DNA of 64,000 nt from Buddleja alternifolia. Its lineage: Eukaryota; Streptophyta; Magnoliopsida; Lamiales; Scrophulariaceae. Numbering within the stretch: the first letter of the stretch is position 1; each line of letters starts with the position of its first letter. Both the position numbers and the translations under genes were made by a program. The notes under the pieces were generated by a model, which had not been told where the DNA came from, made no database searches, and worked only from the letters and a program-made list of their open reading frames with translations. The stretch is from the NCBI GenBank assembly GCA_019426215.1, contig CM033401.1:16807134-16871133 (forward strand), written 5' to 3'. Below, in pieces: positions 36,022 through 47,491 of the stretch.

Positions 36022-37464
36022 CAGGGACAGATTTAGTGGGGGGCCAGGGGGCCCCGGCCCCCCGAGATTTCAAAATTGTTTATAGATCATGTATGTAATT
36101 ATTGTATGCCCCCCCCCCCCCGCCCGAAGATATGATATAATATTGGTTCCCACGTATAACGATGAACAGCTGTGGCTCAATGGTAAGGGACCTTGGCTCC
36201 TAAGTTTGTGGGAAGGGGAGACAAGGGTTCGATTCCACCAATCTCACTCTAAAACCCTTTTTTAATTTTTTTAAATTAAATAAAATCCTTTCATTAATTT
36301 TAGTTGGGGAATGTGCACATTGTAAAAGGACACGCAGGATAAAATTAGGGAATTGGCATAGTTTTTCACAGGTCCTTTATTTATTTCTTGTGTATTTTGA
36401 CAGGATTGTTCCTTTTTATATAGAAATTATTTTTAATTACAAGGGAAAATACCAAAACTAAATAAAGGAAATTAAATTGTAAGAAATTTTAATTTTGCTT
36501 TTTGAACTTCAATTCTATACCTATTACTGTTAGTATTAGAATTAATGAGTAATTTTTTTAAAATTTATGAGAAAGACTCTTGATAAGGAAAAATATACAA
36601 GATATCAACAAATTGACAGAAATGAAAAAGTCGATATCATTCAATTACTTAGAATTTATTTCTCCCATAAGATATGCATAAACTAATTATGTTAGTATTA
36701 GTAGTTATTGTATATTCTTCTGAAGAATTAGCTAAAATTTTGGGTCACATATATTGATTATATCAGTGTTAATAGTTATTATCTTAGATTCTTTGAAAAA
36801 TGCCATTATAATATTGTTGAGATTATGTGCTTGCATAAAGTTGATTACATTAGTGTCATTAGAATAGTAAATGTTATTCTATATTCTTTTGAAAAATTAT
36901 GATAAATTGTATTGTTGCCAAAATTTTGCGGTCACATAAGTGATTCCATAGGTATTAATAAAATAATGTTGTTATTTTATATTCATTGTACATTATAATA
37001 TCTTTAATGTGATTGATTTATCTATTTTATTTAATGTTATTCTTTTTATGCCAATTAATTGTACATTGACTTGTGATTAACCAAGTATATTTTTTTTAAC
37101 TAATTGCTTGTATCTAAAGATAAAATAGACAAAGTCACAAACTCCAACTGAAAGGAGATAGAATCAAGTAGAATGAAAAGTATAGGAAAAATTTATATCG
37201 TTAATAAATGAATTATAGATGAATTTTATGTCATGAAAAAATGTCGTACACAATATCGATGAACTTTCTAAAAATTTCTTATATTATATTACGAAATTAC
37301 TATTAGTTTATTTGAAAGTTAGTATTGTTTTTCTAATGTGGTACTTGATATATTACTTATCTTCTAAAACTAAAATAAGTTTGAATGTTACTTAAAATAT
37401 CGTGGAAACTTTTGTTTTATTGGTATTTCGGCCCCCCAACCGTTCATTTCTGGATCCGTCCCTG
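36022..37464. mobile_element. Non-autonomous hAT-like element (1,443 bp) with perfect 8-bp TSD
   Basis: The ends are CAGGGACAGATTTAG and (reverse of right end) CAGGGACGGATCCAG. They are flanked by a perfect 8-bp duplication TGTATTTA (36014-36021 and 37465-37472). A GGGGGGCC-rich subterminal block occurs at both ends, and a C run is at about 36,108-36,121. The interior is AT-rich and has no transposase. A tRNA-like Pol III box pair lies at 36173-36236. Confidence 0.93.
36173..36236 (+). other. tRNA-like Pol III promoter pair inside the hAT-like element
   Basis: An A-box-like TGGCTCAATGG (36173-36183) and a perfect B box GGTTCGATTCC (36226-36236) are 42 nt apart, followed by a T run (about 36,248 onward) that could end Pol III transcription. 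No complete cloverleaf or acceptor stem was seen, so it is a tRNA-derived or SINE-like remnant rather than a tRNA gene. Confidence 0.55.
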
Positions 37465-37472
37465 TGTATTTA

Positions 37473-39075
37473 TAAATATATATGTGTGTGTTGCGTCAGT
37501 AAAACTTCTTCAATTTGCAAATTACCAACTTATAAGTAGCATCATTTTTGCCAAAAAGAAAATTATGTTTATTCCTTTGTCAAACTATAAAGTAAATCTA
37601 AGTATCTTTTGTGATGAGAATGAAGATTTAATTGGTCGACTTCTTCTATTTTTTCCTAAATTTTTAGATGAACTTTATATTTTTCTGATTTTTTTAGTTT
37701 CAATTTTTTTTTATTTTTTTGATTTTGTTTGTCAGTTTCAACAATTTTCTGATATTTTGGTAATTTTAAGAATTTATTTCTGAATTTTTATGGAACCTTT
37801 TTTATTTTTAGAATCTATTGTAATTATTTTCAGAATTTTTTCCTGAATTCTCAAATTTGTTTTTAATTTCTGAATATTTATGGAATTTTTTTAATTTGTC
37901 AAAATTTATTGTAATGAATTGTGATGTTTTAATGACTTTTTTGTAATGAATTTTTTCATAATATTTATTATTTTGTCTTCGTTTGTTTGATCCGATGGTT
38001 AAGAACAATGATCCAAAGGCTGAGATTAAATGAGAATATAATAATATTTACTAACATTAGGGGTATAATGGTAATACAACACAAAAAACTAACACCGTTA
38101 GTCAACATTAACGGAAAGGGAGAGTGTGAAAACTACAAGATAACAGAGAGGTATATTAGACTATTTTTTTAACACAAGTGGTTTTTGTGCAGATTTTATG
38201 TTTCACAGGGGTATGTTATGCAATTTTTCCAAAAAAAAAAGTTATCAATTGAGAATAAACAACTAAACATGCGTGTATGTATAATTGACTACATACAATT
38301 ACTTTATTCACAACCCCACCCCCAATTCTCCATCGAAAACCCTCCCACTCGTATCCTCTCCCAATTTTCTGCCACTCTCCCCGAGCCAACCACTTGCGTG
38401 TATATATGTGTGTATAATATATTTATGTGCTTGCGTGTATTATGTATGTTTGTGTATATACATTTGTTTGTGTATATATGGGTGCCTGTGCCTGTGGTTA
38501 CATTGCACAGAGCAAACAGGTGGTTAAGTGACAAATGACAAAAATGCCCCTTTAGTTTTGTTTCAGATTAATTTCCCTTTAAAATGGAATATACATCCCC
38601 TGTGATGGACTCCCGACTAGCAGGGACGGCCCCCTCCCATCATTTTAGAAAAATTCTCTACGCAGTGCAAAAATTTGACAAATTTTCAGTTTGTCACCCT
38701 AAAATTCAAGAGAAATTTTACAAGTAGTCAAAGAAATTAACAAAAGTGAAAGTCCCCCAAATGTAAAAATTATATTTTAAAAACGAATAAAATTACCTCA
38801 TTCCCCTCCCCAAATGACAAATTGTCATATATATTATTAAAAAAAATGAACTTAGCTCATTTACTTTCTAACAAACTAGGTAATTTTCTCCTAAAAAATT
38901 TCAAATTTATATCTTTTAATTATTCTCAAGCAAAAAAAAAAATTACTGACGTAGCTATTTGATCTTCAATTTTAGAATTTTAGATAGCAAAAAGTACCGG
39001 CTTCATTATTATTATAAAATAGAGAAAGGTATCATCCAATAACTTTTAGAATTCTATATTTATCGTCTTTTTAAA
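37473..39075. other. AT-rich spacer with a GT/TA-rich tract; no gene
   Basis: 37,640-37,960 contains repeated TTTCTGAATTTTTATGGAA-like words, a degenerate T-rich repeat. 38,395-38,475 is a degenerate TGTGTGTATA microsatellite. Open frames at 37385-37783 and 38185-38538 have no domain and arise from this composition. Confidence 0.5.
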
Positions 39076-39080
39076 ATTGT

Positions 39081-40993
39081 TGACACGCTAAAAGCTAACG
39101 TGCTATGATAGCAAGTGCACTAGTCGTGTGTAGTAATAAATGGATTGTAAGTCCGGATTGTCGAACCTCAAGGACTTGAATTCTAGTTTAAGATTTGTAA
39201 TGAAGTGAATAAACAAAGTAAGAATAAATTCACATAAAATTTGTAAAGAACAAGAACAAAGATGTGCAAGTGATTTAAAACCAATTATAAAGGGAGACTA
39301 AGGCACATGCTAGGTTCAAATTGATCAAATATACTTATAAAGGTTCTTGTTGAATGATTACACTTATATTGTTATGGTGAGAGCTCCGAGGGTAGAGAAT
39401 AACCGATGTCTCGCGTATAAACTCCTATGCTTAGATCGTGATTTCCCAAATATTCCTATCCGGAAATCTAACCACTAAACATGCATTAACGTACTAGAGT
39501 TCACTCGATTAGAATCGAACAACTTTACCAGGGAATCTTTACCTATGTCTAGGGCAATTCCTCATTAGTTGCGGGTCATGATGTGAATTTCTTGCACCTT
39601 AAGTTAATTTTCTCCCGAAATATCAACCTAGGCATAAGATTCTAACATATAGTGATCAAGTATATGCAAGATAGGTAAAAACACAAATTCACATCACATA
39701 ACAATATAAGTATAACCTCAACAATCATCTATTATAAGCATATATCACAATTTGACCTTACATGGCCTTAGTCTTATGAATTTAGTTCATGATAGATATT
39801 ATGAAAAACAATAATGAATAAATACACATGTTCATAGACATGAATGAAATGAAAAAGCTATAAAAACTCCCTCTAATGTGATAGATGATGGCCCCTTGAT
39901 TGGAGCTTCAATTCCTAGCTTTCTCCTCTTAGAATGATGAAGAATGGTGATGAATGAATCTTGAGGACCTGTTCCTCCTCCTCCTCTCCTCCAAGAATCT
40001 GAAATTGATAGTGAATGATGAAGAATATGGGTTCCCCTCCTTTTATAGCCAAAATTCCACTAAAGTATGCATTAAGAATTCCCATTAAAGTTCCCCAATG
40101 AGAATTCCACCTAAGGTGATGCTTAAAGTTTGGCTTTTAAGATTCCAACCAGCTAAAAAATGCTAAACTTTCGGCCCTTAAGAATTCCACCAAGCATAAC
40201 CATGTGAAAACTTCAACAAAACACATGCATGCTGCCATTTTCTTGCTTTCCAGTGCAGTCTTAGTATTTTCCTCATACAATTCTCCACAGATCTCCAAAT
40301 TGGATGATTCAAGTGCCCATGTTCAGATAAAACATAGATCTACAACTTTCCAGAAGGACATTTTGTCCAATTTGGTTGCTACGTATACCGAAATTACGTT
40401 TCAACATGGAGGTTGTTTCTGATTTGGCGCCCATAAAGTAAATTTACCAAGAAACACACTTATGACAACCCCTCAACACATGTGCTGAATTATGGCCAAA
40501 AGTGATTCTTATCCATCATATAATGCTGGAATTTAGGCTGAAAAGGAGTAACATTCGGATTATCCATACCTAGGCATGACTAGGAGGGCGTTGGGGCGTA
40601 TCTTCGCACATGTACTTCTCTGTTCGGCGCAGCAATCGTATTTCCTTCACAATTATCTCTATAGACCTCCGATTTGGATGTTTCAAGTTCCCATTTGAAG
40701 CTAAGACATACATCTAAAACTTTGTAGAAGGAAACTTTGTTTAAATCGGTCTGAAAATGTACAGAATTATCGCTCGAATGTGGTAGGAGATGCATAAACC
40801 GCCTAGGTGTTGAAAAACATGCTTGAACTTGTTTTGTACATCGTTTTTCTTCCCTTTTCTTCATGTATTCTCATTTATTACCTGTATTCACTTAACACAC
40901 CTATTAAATGCAAATGTGACATGATTTAAGCAATAAGTGAATCCAAATCATAAGAATTACGGTCTTAAAAACACGTAAAAACACCTCTTATCA
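39081..40993 (-). repeat. LTR (3' LTR in element orientation)
   Basis: TGACACGCTAAAAGC... to ...ACACCTCTTATCA on the plus strand, 1,913 bp. It holds a minus-strand frame (40580-40864) that recurs in the other LTR and is not considered a gene. Confidence 0.93.
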
Positions 40994-41004
40994 ACACCCC
41001 CAAA
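40994..41004 (-). promoter_or_regulatory. Polypurine tract of the gypsy element
   Basis: TTTGGGGGTGT on the minus strand directly abuts the LTR start TGATAAGAGG. Confidence 0.8.
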
Positions 41005-42674
41005 CTTATCAATTGCTCGACCTCGAGCAATAAGAGCTATAAGGCAAGACCAACATCATTCAATAGGAGAAAACAAAACAACTAACTAACTCACTTTCGT
41101 GGAGTAAACGATTGCACTTAGCGGGTGCAACAAGCCTTTAAACCTTTGAGTTACCTCAAAGGACGAGTTATAGTCTCGTGAGGGTTTACAAAAGATATAC
41201 CCACAAAATCTAGCAAATTTTCAATCCCAACCGAATCAACACATCTCAATATGATCAACAAGAATGAATGGCATAAAATCAACCTTTTAAAGTTCACAAA
41301 TATATATATATACATATCAACTACTTTTGCTCATGTGACACCAATACTTGAAACGACTCCCTAGGGTATAGTGAAAAATAAATCTAGGGTATTATAGTCG
41401 AGAGGCATCCTTACCAAATTTTGGACATTAATCCCATATCTATCAACTTTTGATCAAACACAAGGCACAAGAATTATAGAAAATCTGATAGCCATTTAAA
41501 TTTCATTATCTCAAATATTCAACATTCAATTCATATGGAATTTCTATTAAAACTTCATTAAGGCTAGATCATGTGCAATGTTTTATTCCATTAGGCTTTC
41601 TATGACACCCATGTAGCAAGCTTTAGACCAATGACTCCCAAACTAGATAGTTTTGGGGCATTAAGTGTAGAGACACTCCTAAGGGTTTAATCACTCGAGT
41701 GTCAAAGGCCACGAAATAAAATTAGATCTTTTAACCAATTCACTTCTTTTTGGCTTGAGCAAAGCTCAAATTGGCATAATAGTACAGTATGTAGGCATGA
41801 AACGTTTCACCTCCGGTACGTATTAGCCTGACCACTTTTGGTCATACCAAAATTCATCCTTTCAATTCATTGTTTAGCATATATAATTACTACTTAACTT
41901 ATAACCTTATGAGAAATCTAAGTTAATATTTCCGGAAAAAACTCCTTAAGTGTCTCAAGATGGTTATCCTCTCAACTCCTCTACCCTCGATTCATTGTGC
42001 AATGTGAATCATCTAAAGAATCAATCCTAGTCTAGTGTCTCCACGAGCAATTTCAAAGATATATATATATATATATATTCCATTAAATTCAAATTATTTC
42101 AAGAATTCATGCCATTTTTCCAAGTTAATCAATTTCAATGCATCAATTGGAAAGAAAATACATATAATTTTTTTTATATACATATGCTTGATTTTTCTCA
42201 AAAAGTTAGCACAAAACACATGCAATAGCAACGATTCCCCCAAACTTGAGCTAAAAACAAGATCACATGACAAATAAAATCAATAAGCACTACTCATACC
42301 ACCCCCAAACTTAAACTTAACATTGCCCTCGATGTTGACTCAATCATACATACTCAAAAGGGGGTAAACGAGGGTACTTACAACAAGGGTGCTAAAAAGC
42401 AAACCTTACTCACGTGGAATCCATTTCCAAGCTCAAATTCGTAACAAAAGATCTTCCAAAGCAAAACTCGGCTACTACATGTCATGTACTCACAATACAA
42501 ACTATCAAGATTCAAAGAGAAGTATGCCAAAAGTGCATACTTGAACATAACAAAAAGAAACAAACTAAACAAGACAAAAATGAAAGCAAGAAGAAAAGAA
42601 AACTTACAAGCTTGGGTTGCCTCCCAAGAAGCGCTCTTTTAAAGTCATTAGCTTGACTTTACGCTCCTTGAGGT
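41005..42674 (-). other. Non-coding 3' internal region of the gypsy element
   Basis: No domain or long frame on either strand. An AT dinucleotide run is at 42,059-42,079. The region lies between the gag-protease stop and the PPT, where autonomous relatives carry pol and further sequence. Confidence 0.7.
42611..42628 (-). promoter_or_regulatory. Conserved post-pol motif (CTTGGGAGGCAACCCAAG)
   Basis: A short self-complementary stem (TTGGG/CCCAA) following GAGCGCTTC on the minus strand, about 50 bp after the gag-protease stop. From memory of plant Athila/Tat elements this motif normally lies downstream of pol; its function is unknown to me. Confidence 0.55.
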
Positions 42675-44168
42675 TCAAATAGGTGGGCCATTCAAAATGA
42701 CAATATCCTCGTCATTTCTCCTTTCTTTCTCATGTTTCACTCGCGTCCACTCATAACTCGGTGTTTTGAGATTAGCCCTCCGTGCCGGATTTGTCTTATC
42801 GATCTCATGAACACGTTTATGTGGTGGAATGTACTTCATGCATAAATCCTCCTCTCTCACCTTTTCTTGGTTCTCATTGGGGACCTCATTCTCCAACTCA
42901 AGAGTGCCCTTAGTTTTGCCACTTGCACATTTTTCATCAAGTAAAGTGTTAATAGCATTGACATTTAAACAAGTAAGATCATCCATGGATGGTTTCATGT
43001 TTGTATAAGCATCGAATATCACCTTTTCATCTCTTACCCTCAATGTCAACTTACCTTTTCCCACGTCAATCTTGGCATTGCTAGTGGCTAGGAAAGGTCT
43101 TCCTAGGATCAAGGGAACATCAATGTCGTTATCCATCTCGAGAACCACAAAATCGACCGGGAAATAGAATTTGTCAACTTGGACAATAACATCTTCAATT
43201 ATCCCCTTTGGCCTCTTGATTGATCTATCCGCGAGTTGCAGGCTCATTGCAGTTGGTTTAGGATTGCCAAGGCCCAACTTCCTAAAAAGAGAATACGGAA
43301 GGAGGTTGATGCTAGCTCCCGAATCACAAATAACCTTATCGAATGATAAGGGCCCAATAGTGCAAGGAATCGTAAGACTCCCGGGATCTTGAAGCTTTGT
43401 TGGCAATGTGTTGAGAAATATAGGCAAGATTTGGGGGAAACTCGGATCCATCTCCTTCTGTTTCTTTTTATATCCATTGGGAAAGGGGAGGCATACCTCG
43501 ATGGGTGGATGCATTGGAGTCGAAGAGCCGAATTCGGAAGAACCAGGACGTGGCACCTGGGCGCAGCAATTGGCGCCTGGGCGTGGCAACGTAGGTGCCT
43601 GGGCGTGGCTGTCTGGGCGCTCGGGCGCCGATGTGCGAACAACATCATTTGCTACATGTTTGCCACTTCTCAAGGTAATTGCATAGCATTGCTCTTTCGG
43701 GTTCTTTTCTGTGTCACTTGGTAAAGTTCCCGGGGCTTTCTCACTGATCGCCCTTGCCATTTGACCCATTTGTGTCTTCATATCCTTCATCTCCATCATC
43801 AAATCCTTCATCATACTACGGAGTTCGTTGATTGCTGTATCTGATTTCTTTATTTCCTCATCGAGACGTTCATCGGTTGTGGGAGGCCTAACTTGCCTTT
43901 GTACATGAGGATTGCCTTGCCTTTGAGCTTGATTGTTGTTGAATGAAGGCCTTGGTGATTGATAGATACCGGTATGAGCGTTTTGTGCCGGATTTGGCCT
44001 TGGAAAATTTTCGGGCACATGAAAATTCAATTGAGGTCGATTGGCATTTCCAACATAGTTAACATTGCCAACCATTGTTTCCAAAGCAACTTCTTCTTGA
44101 ACACAACCAATTTTTCTGGTGGGTGTGACTTCTTCATCATCGGGATAGAGTTCATCTTCCCGGGCTAA
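42675..44168 (-). CDS. Gypsy gag C-terminus and aspartic protease
   Basis: An open frame continuing the gag frame after a single TAA; the first Met is at 44084 (469 residues to the stop). It contains RPQLNFHVPENFPRPNPAQN, a coiled-coil-like segment (residues ~75-115), the Athila/Tat signature QCYAITLRSGKHV, a proline-rich region with a repetitive insert (43,550-43,640), and a retropepsin with CDSGASINLLPYSLF (Asp at about residue 254) and VPLILGRPFLATSNAKIDV. It ends ILNGPPI. The protease would mature gag. No RT follows. The frame is intact and looks recently functional. Confidence 0.9.
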   Translation of the reverse strand, partial: LAREDELYPDDEEVTPTRKIGCVQEEVALETMVGNVNYVGNANRPQLNFHVPENFPRPNPAQNAHTGIYQSPRPSFNNNQAQRQGNPHVQRQVRPPTTDERLDEEIKKSDTAINELRSMMKDLMMEMKDMKTQMGQMARAISEKAPGTLPSDTEKNPKEQCYAITLRSGKHVANDVVRTSAPERPDSHAQAPTLPRPGANCCAQVPRPGSSEFGSSTPMHPPIEVCLPFPNGYKKKQKEMDPSFPQILPIFLNTLPTKLQDPGSLTIPCTIGPLSFDKVICDSGASINLLPYSLFRKLGLGNPKPTAMSLQLADRSIKRPKGIIEDVIVQVDKFYFPVDFVVLEMDNDIDVPLILGRPFLATSNAKIDVGKGKLTLRVRDEKVIFDAYTNMKPSMDDLTCLNVNAINTLLDEKCASGKTKGTLELENEVPNENQEKVREEDLCMKYIPPHKRVHEIDKTNPARRANLKTPSYEWTRVKHEKERRNDEDIVILNGPPI

Positions 44169-44999
44169 TTACTCAATCTTGTCCCACACACTTTGGCAAT
44201 CGAGCCCAAGGAGATCACCACCGGCGCCGGCATTGAGCCTATTTCGGATGCGCGATCGGACTCCATCATGGAATCGTAGTACTTGCTCGCTCAACTTTAG
44301 GGTGTGATCCGGGCATTTTCGGAGCATGTTTTTATATCTAGCCCATGCCTCGGCTAAGGACTCATGATTCCCTTGCTTAAATTCTTTAATATTGCTCCTT
44401 AGCTCGTTGATTTTGGAGGGTGGAAAGAATTTGCTCAAAAAGGCATCAACCAATTGTCCCCATGTTGTGATGGATTGGGGTGGTAGAGACTTGTACCACA
44501 TGGTCGCCCTTTCCTTTAATGAGAAGTGGAAGACTCTTAGACGAATTGCATCAAGATCCCGTGGATGAAATTGGGTAGTCATGAGAGTGTCGTCTAAAGT
44601 CTCCAAATGCTCATGAGGTGATTCATGGGGCTCTCCATAGAAGGGTTCGCTTTGCACCATGCTAAAGGTGTGTGATGGAATGTGATAATTTGGTGCATAG
44701 AAATTTGGAAAGATCACGGGTCCCGGTATGGTGTGGACCCTTGGAGGAAGACTTTCCCAGACCGATGGAAGTCTTTGAGGAGGTGCCGGTTGCATAGCTT
44801 GGAAAAGATTTTGCAGCCATTCCCTATTTTCCGGAAGATTTATGTCGGGAAAATTCCCATTTGGATTTAGATTGTCGGCCATTTCTCGAGCTTGTCTACT
44901 AGATCGAAGAACACGCTCTATCTCTTGCTCAAAATTGTATAGGGGCTCGTTAGAAGAGCAGGTCATGCACCACAAATTACACCTAACAAATAAGCACAA
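44169..44999 (-). CDS. Gypsy gag N-terminal (capsid) part
   Basis: 276 residues from the first Met at 44999; a start at MTCSSNEP or at MADNLNPNG (44882) is equally possible. Retrotransposon-gag capsid features are clear: FHFSLKERATMWYKSLPPQS, TTWGQLVDAFLSKFFPPSKI, FKQGNHESLAEAWARYKNML and CPDHTLKLSEQVLRFHDG. It ends VWDKIE followed by TAA (44171-44169), in the same frame as the downstream gag-protease. It would form the particle that packages element RNA. Confidence 0.9.
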   Translation of the reverse strand: MCLFVRCNLWCMTCSSNEPLYNFEQEIERVLRSSRQAREMADNLNPNGNFPDINLPENREWLQNLFQAMQPAPPQRLPSVWESLPPRVHTIPGPVIFPNFYAPNYHIPSHTFSMVQSEPFYGEPHESPHEHLETLDDTLMTTQFHPRDLDAIRLRVFHFSLKERATMWYKSLPPQSITTWGQLVDAFLSKFFPPSKINELRSNIKEFKQGNHESLAEAWARYKNMLRKCPDHTLKLSEQVLRFHDGVRSRIRNRLNAGAGGDLLGLDCQSVWDKIE

Positions 45000-45105
45000 G
45001 AAAAAAAATTAGAATAACAAAATAAAAGAAAGGTTAGAAATAAAAGAAAAACTAAGAATTATGAAAATTTAAACAAAAAAAAAATCAAAAACTAAAATGA
45101 AAAAG

Positions 45106-45123
45106 TCCCCGGCAACGGCGCCA
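45106..45123 (-). promoter_or_regulatory. Primer binding site (tRNA-Asp type)
   Basis: TGGCGCCGTTGCCGGGGA on the minus strand, six bases from the LTR. This is the PBS complementary to tRNA-Asp typical of Athila-lineage elements. Confidence 0.9.
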
Positions 45124-45129
45124 AAAATT

Positions 45130-47043
45130 TGACACGCTAAAAGCTAACATGCTATGATAGCAAGTGCACTAGTCGTGTGTAGTAATAAATGGATTGTAAG
45201 TCCGGATTGTCGAACCTCAAGGACTTGAATTCTAGTTTAAGATTTGTAATGAAGTGAATAAACAAAGTAAGAATAAATTCACATAAAATTTGTAAAGAAC
45301 AAGAACAAAGATGTGCAAGTGATTTAAAACCAATTATAAAGGGAGACTAAGGCACATGCTAGGTTCAAATTGATCAAATATACTTATAAAGGTTCTTGTT
45401 GAATGATTACACTTATATTGTTATGGTGAGAGCTCCGAGGGTAGAGAATAACCGATGTCTCGCGTATAAACTCCTATGCTTAGATCGTGATTTCCCAAAT
45501 ATTCCTATCCGGAAATCTAACCACTAAACATGCATTAACGTACTAGAGTTCACTCGATTAGAATCGAACAACTTTACCAGGGAATCTTTACCTATGTCTA
45601 GGGCAATTCCTCATTAGTTGCGGGTCATGATGTGAATTTCTTGCACCTTAAGTTAATTTTCTCCCGAAATATCAACCTAGGCATAAGATTCTAACATATA
45701 GTGATCAAGTATATGCAAGATAGGTAAAAACACAAATTCACATCACATAACAATATAAGTATAACCTCAACAATCATCTATTATAAGCATATATCACAAT
45801 TTGACCTTACATGGCCTTAGTCTTATGAATTTAGTTCATGATAGATATTATGAAAAACAATAATGAATAAATACACATGTTCATAGACATGAATGAAATG
45901 AAAAAGCTATAAAAACTCCCTCTAATGTGATAGATGATGGCCCCTTGATTGGAGCTTCAATTCCTAGCTTTCTCCTCTTAGAATGATGAAGAATGGTGAT
46001 GAATGAATCTTGAGGACCTGTTCCTCCTCCTCCTCTCCTCCAAGAATTTGAAATTGATAGTGAATGATGAGGAGTATGGGTTCCCCCTCCTTTTATAGCC
46101 AAAATTCCACTAAAGTATGCATTAAGAATTCCCATTAAAGTTCCCCAATGAGAATTCCACCTAAGGTGATGCTTAAAGTTTGGCTTTTAAGATTCCAACC
46201 AGCTAAAAAATGCTAAACTTTCGGCCCTTAAGAATTCCACCAAGCGTAACCATGTGAAAACTTCAACAAAACACATGCATGCTGCCATTTTCTTGCTTTC
46301 CAGTGCAGTCTTAGTATTTTCCTCATAAAATTCTCCACAGATCTCCAAATTGGATGATTCAAGTGCCCATGTTCAGATAAAACATAGATCTACAACTTTC
46401 CAGAAGGACATTTTGTCCAATTCGGTTGCTAAGTATACCTAAATTACGTTTCAACATGGAGGTTGTTTCTGATTTGGCGCCCATAAAGTAAATCTACCAA
46501 GAAACACACTTATGACAACCCCTCAACACATGTGCTGAATTATGGCCAAAAGTGATTCTTACCCATCATATAATGCTGAAATTTAGGCTGAAAAGGAGTA
46601 ACATTCGGATTATCCATACCTAGGCATGACTAGGAGGGCGTTGGGGCGTATCTTCGCACATGTACTTCTCTGTTCGGCGCAATAATCGTATTTCCATCAC
46701 AATTATCTCTATAGACCTCCGATTTGGATGTTTCAAGTTCCCATTTGAAGCTAAGACATACATCTAAAACGTTGTAGAAGGAAACTTTGTCTAAATCGGT
46801 CTGAAAATGTACGGAATTATCGCTCGAATGTGGTAGGAGATGCATAAACCGCCTAGGTGTTGAAAAACATGCTTGAACTTGTTTTGTACATCGTTTTTCT
46901 TCCCTTTTCTTCATGTATTCTCATTTATTACCTGTATTCACTTAACACACCTATTAAATGTAAATGTGACATGATTTAAGCAATAAGTGAATCCAAATCA
47001 TAAGAATTACGGTCTTAAAAACACGTAAAAACACCTCTTATCA
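45130..47043 (-). repeat. LTR (5' LTR in element orientation)
   Basis: 1,914 bp, near-identical to 39081-40993. It supplies the promoter in element orientation. The frame at 46630-46914 is the copy of the one in the other LTR. Confidence 0.93.
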
Positions 47044-47048
47044 ATTGT

Positions 47049-47461
47049 ATAGCTTATTTTAAATTTATTGCTTGACCACTCTCTTATTTGCTTATTATCT
47101 GAGATTTATTGCACAATAATTGATCAAAAAATTATATAAGGTTGTGTGTGTATTTCCCCTTTTATGCCCCAATTTTTTTTTTGTTTTTACCTTTCCATCC
47201 AAATTAACTATGGCAATTCAAAGTCACTGTTTATGTCTCCCGATGATTAATTTACAACTCCTTTAACTAACTCCACGTGTTCATGCCACCTTTTTATTTG
47301 TTGCATCATATTTAGAGCTCAAATTCTCTTAAGTAATGTGCTCAATATTTTTACCTACTAAAATTAATTTTTTTTGTGAAATCAAAAGGTTAGATAAATT
47401 GTTACACCACATTGTATAATGGCTCATAATGAATAATTCTTTTTTGAAAAAAGCTCAAGTA
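47049..47461. other. AT-rich spacer, no gene seen
   Basis: Sequence between the gypsy element and the left edge of the duplicated F-box segment. No coding capacity or recognised repeat. Confidence 0.5.
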
Positions 47462-47491
47462 CGAATTATACATTTTTACTATAATAAACTA

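Larger units (their letters stand above)
39081..47043 (-). mobile_element. Complete non-autonomous Athila/Tat-like gypsy element (gag-protease only)
   Basis: A 7,963-bp element with perfect 5-bp target duplication ATTGT (39076-39080 and 47044-47048), two LTRs of about 1.91 kb, PBS, PPT and an internal region of about 4.1 kb. The internal region encodes only gag and an aspartic protease. Reverse transcriptase, RNase H and integrase are absent, so mobilisation would need enzymes from an autonomous relative. The LTRs differ at roughly 20 positions by eye (about 1%), so it is recent. Confidence 0.93.

Noticed and set aside
36171..36245. A functional tRNA gene
   Set aside because: A and B boxes are present, but no acceptor-stem pairing or anticodon arm was seen.
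38185..38538. Cys/Tyr-rich small secreted proteins
   Set aside because: The frames cross a degenerate TGTGTATA tract and have no conserved features.
40580..40864. A 94-residue minus-strand gene, also at 46630-46914
   Set aside because: Both copies lie at the same place in the two LTRs of one element. There is no known domain, and duplication follows from the LTR pair.
44163..44177. Programmed stop-codon readthrough between gag and protease
   Set aside because: The stop is TAA followed by TTA, not UAG CARYYA, and no pseudoknot could be assessed. It is kept only as an open question.
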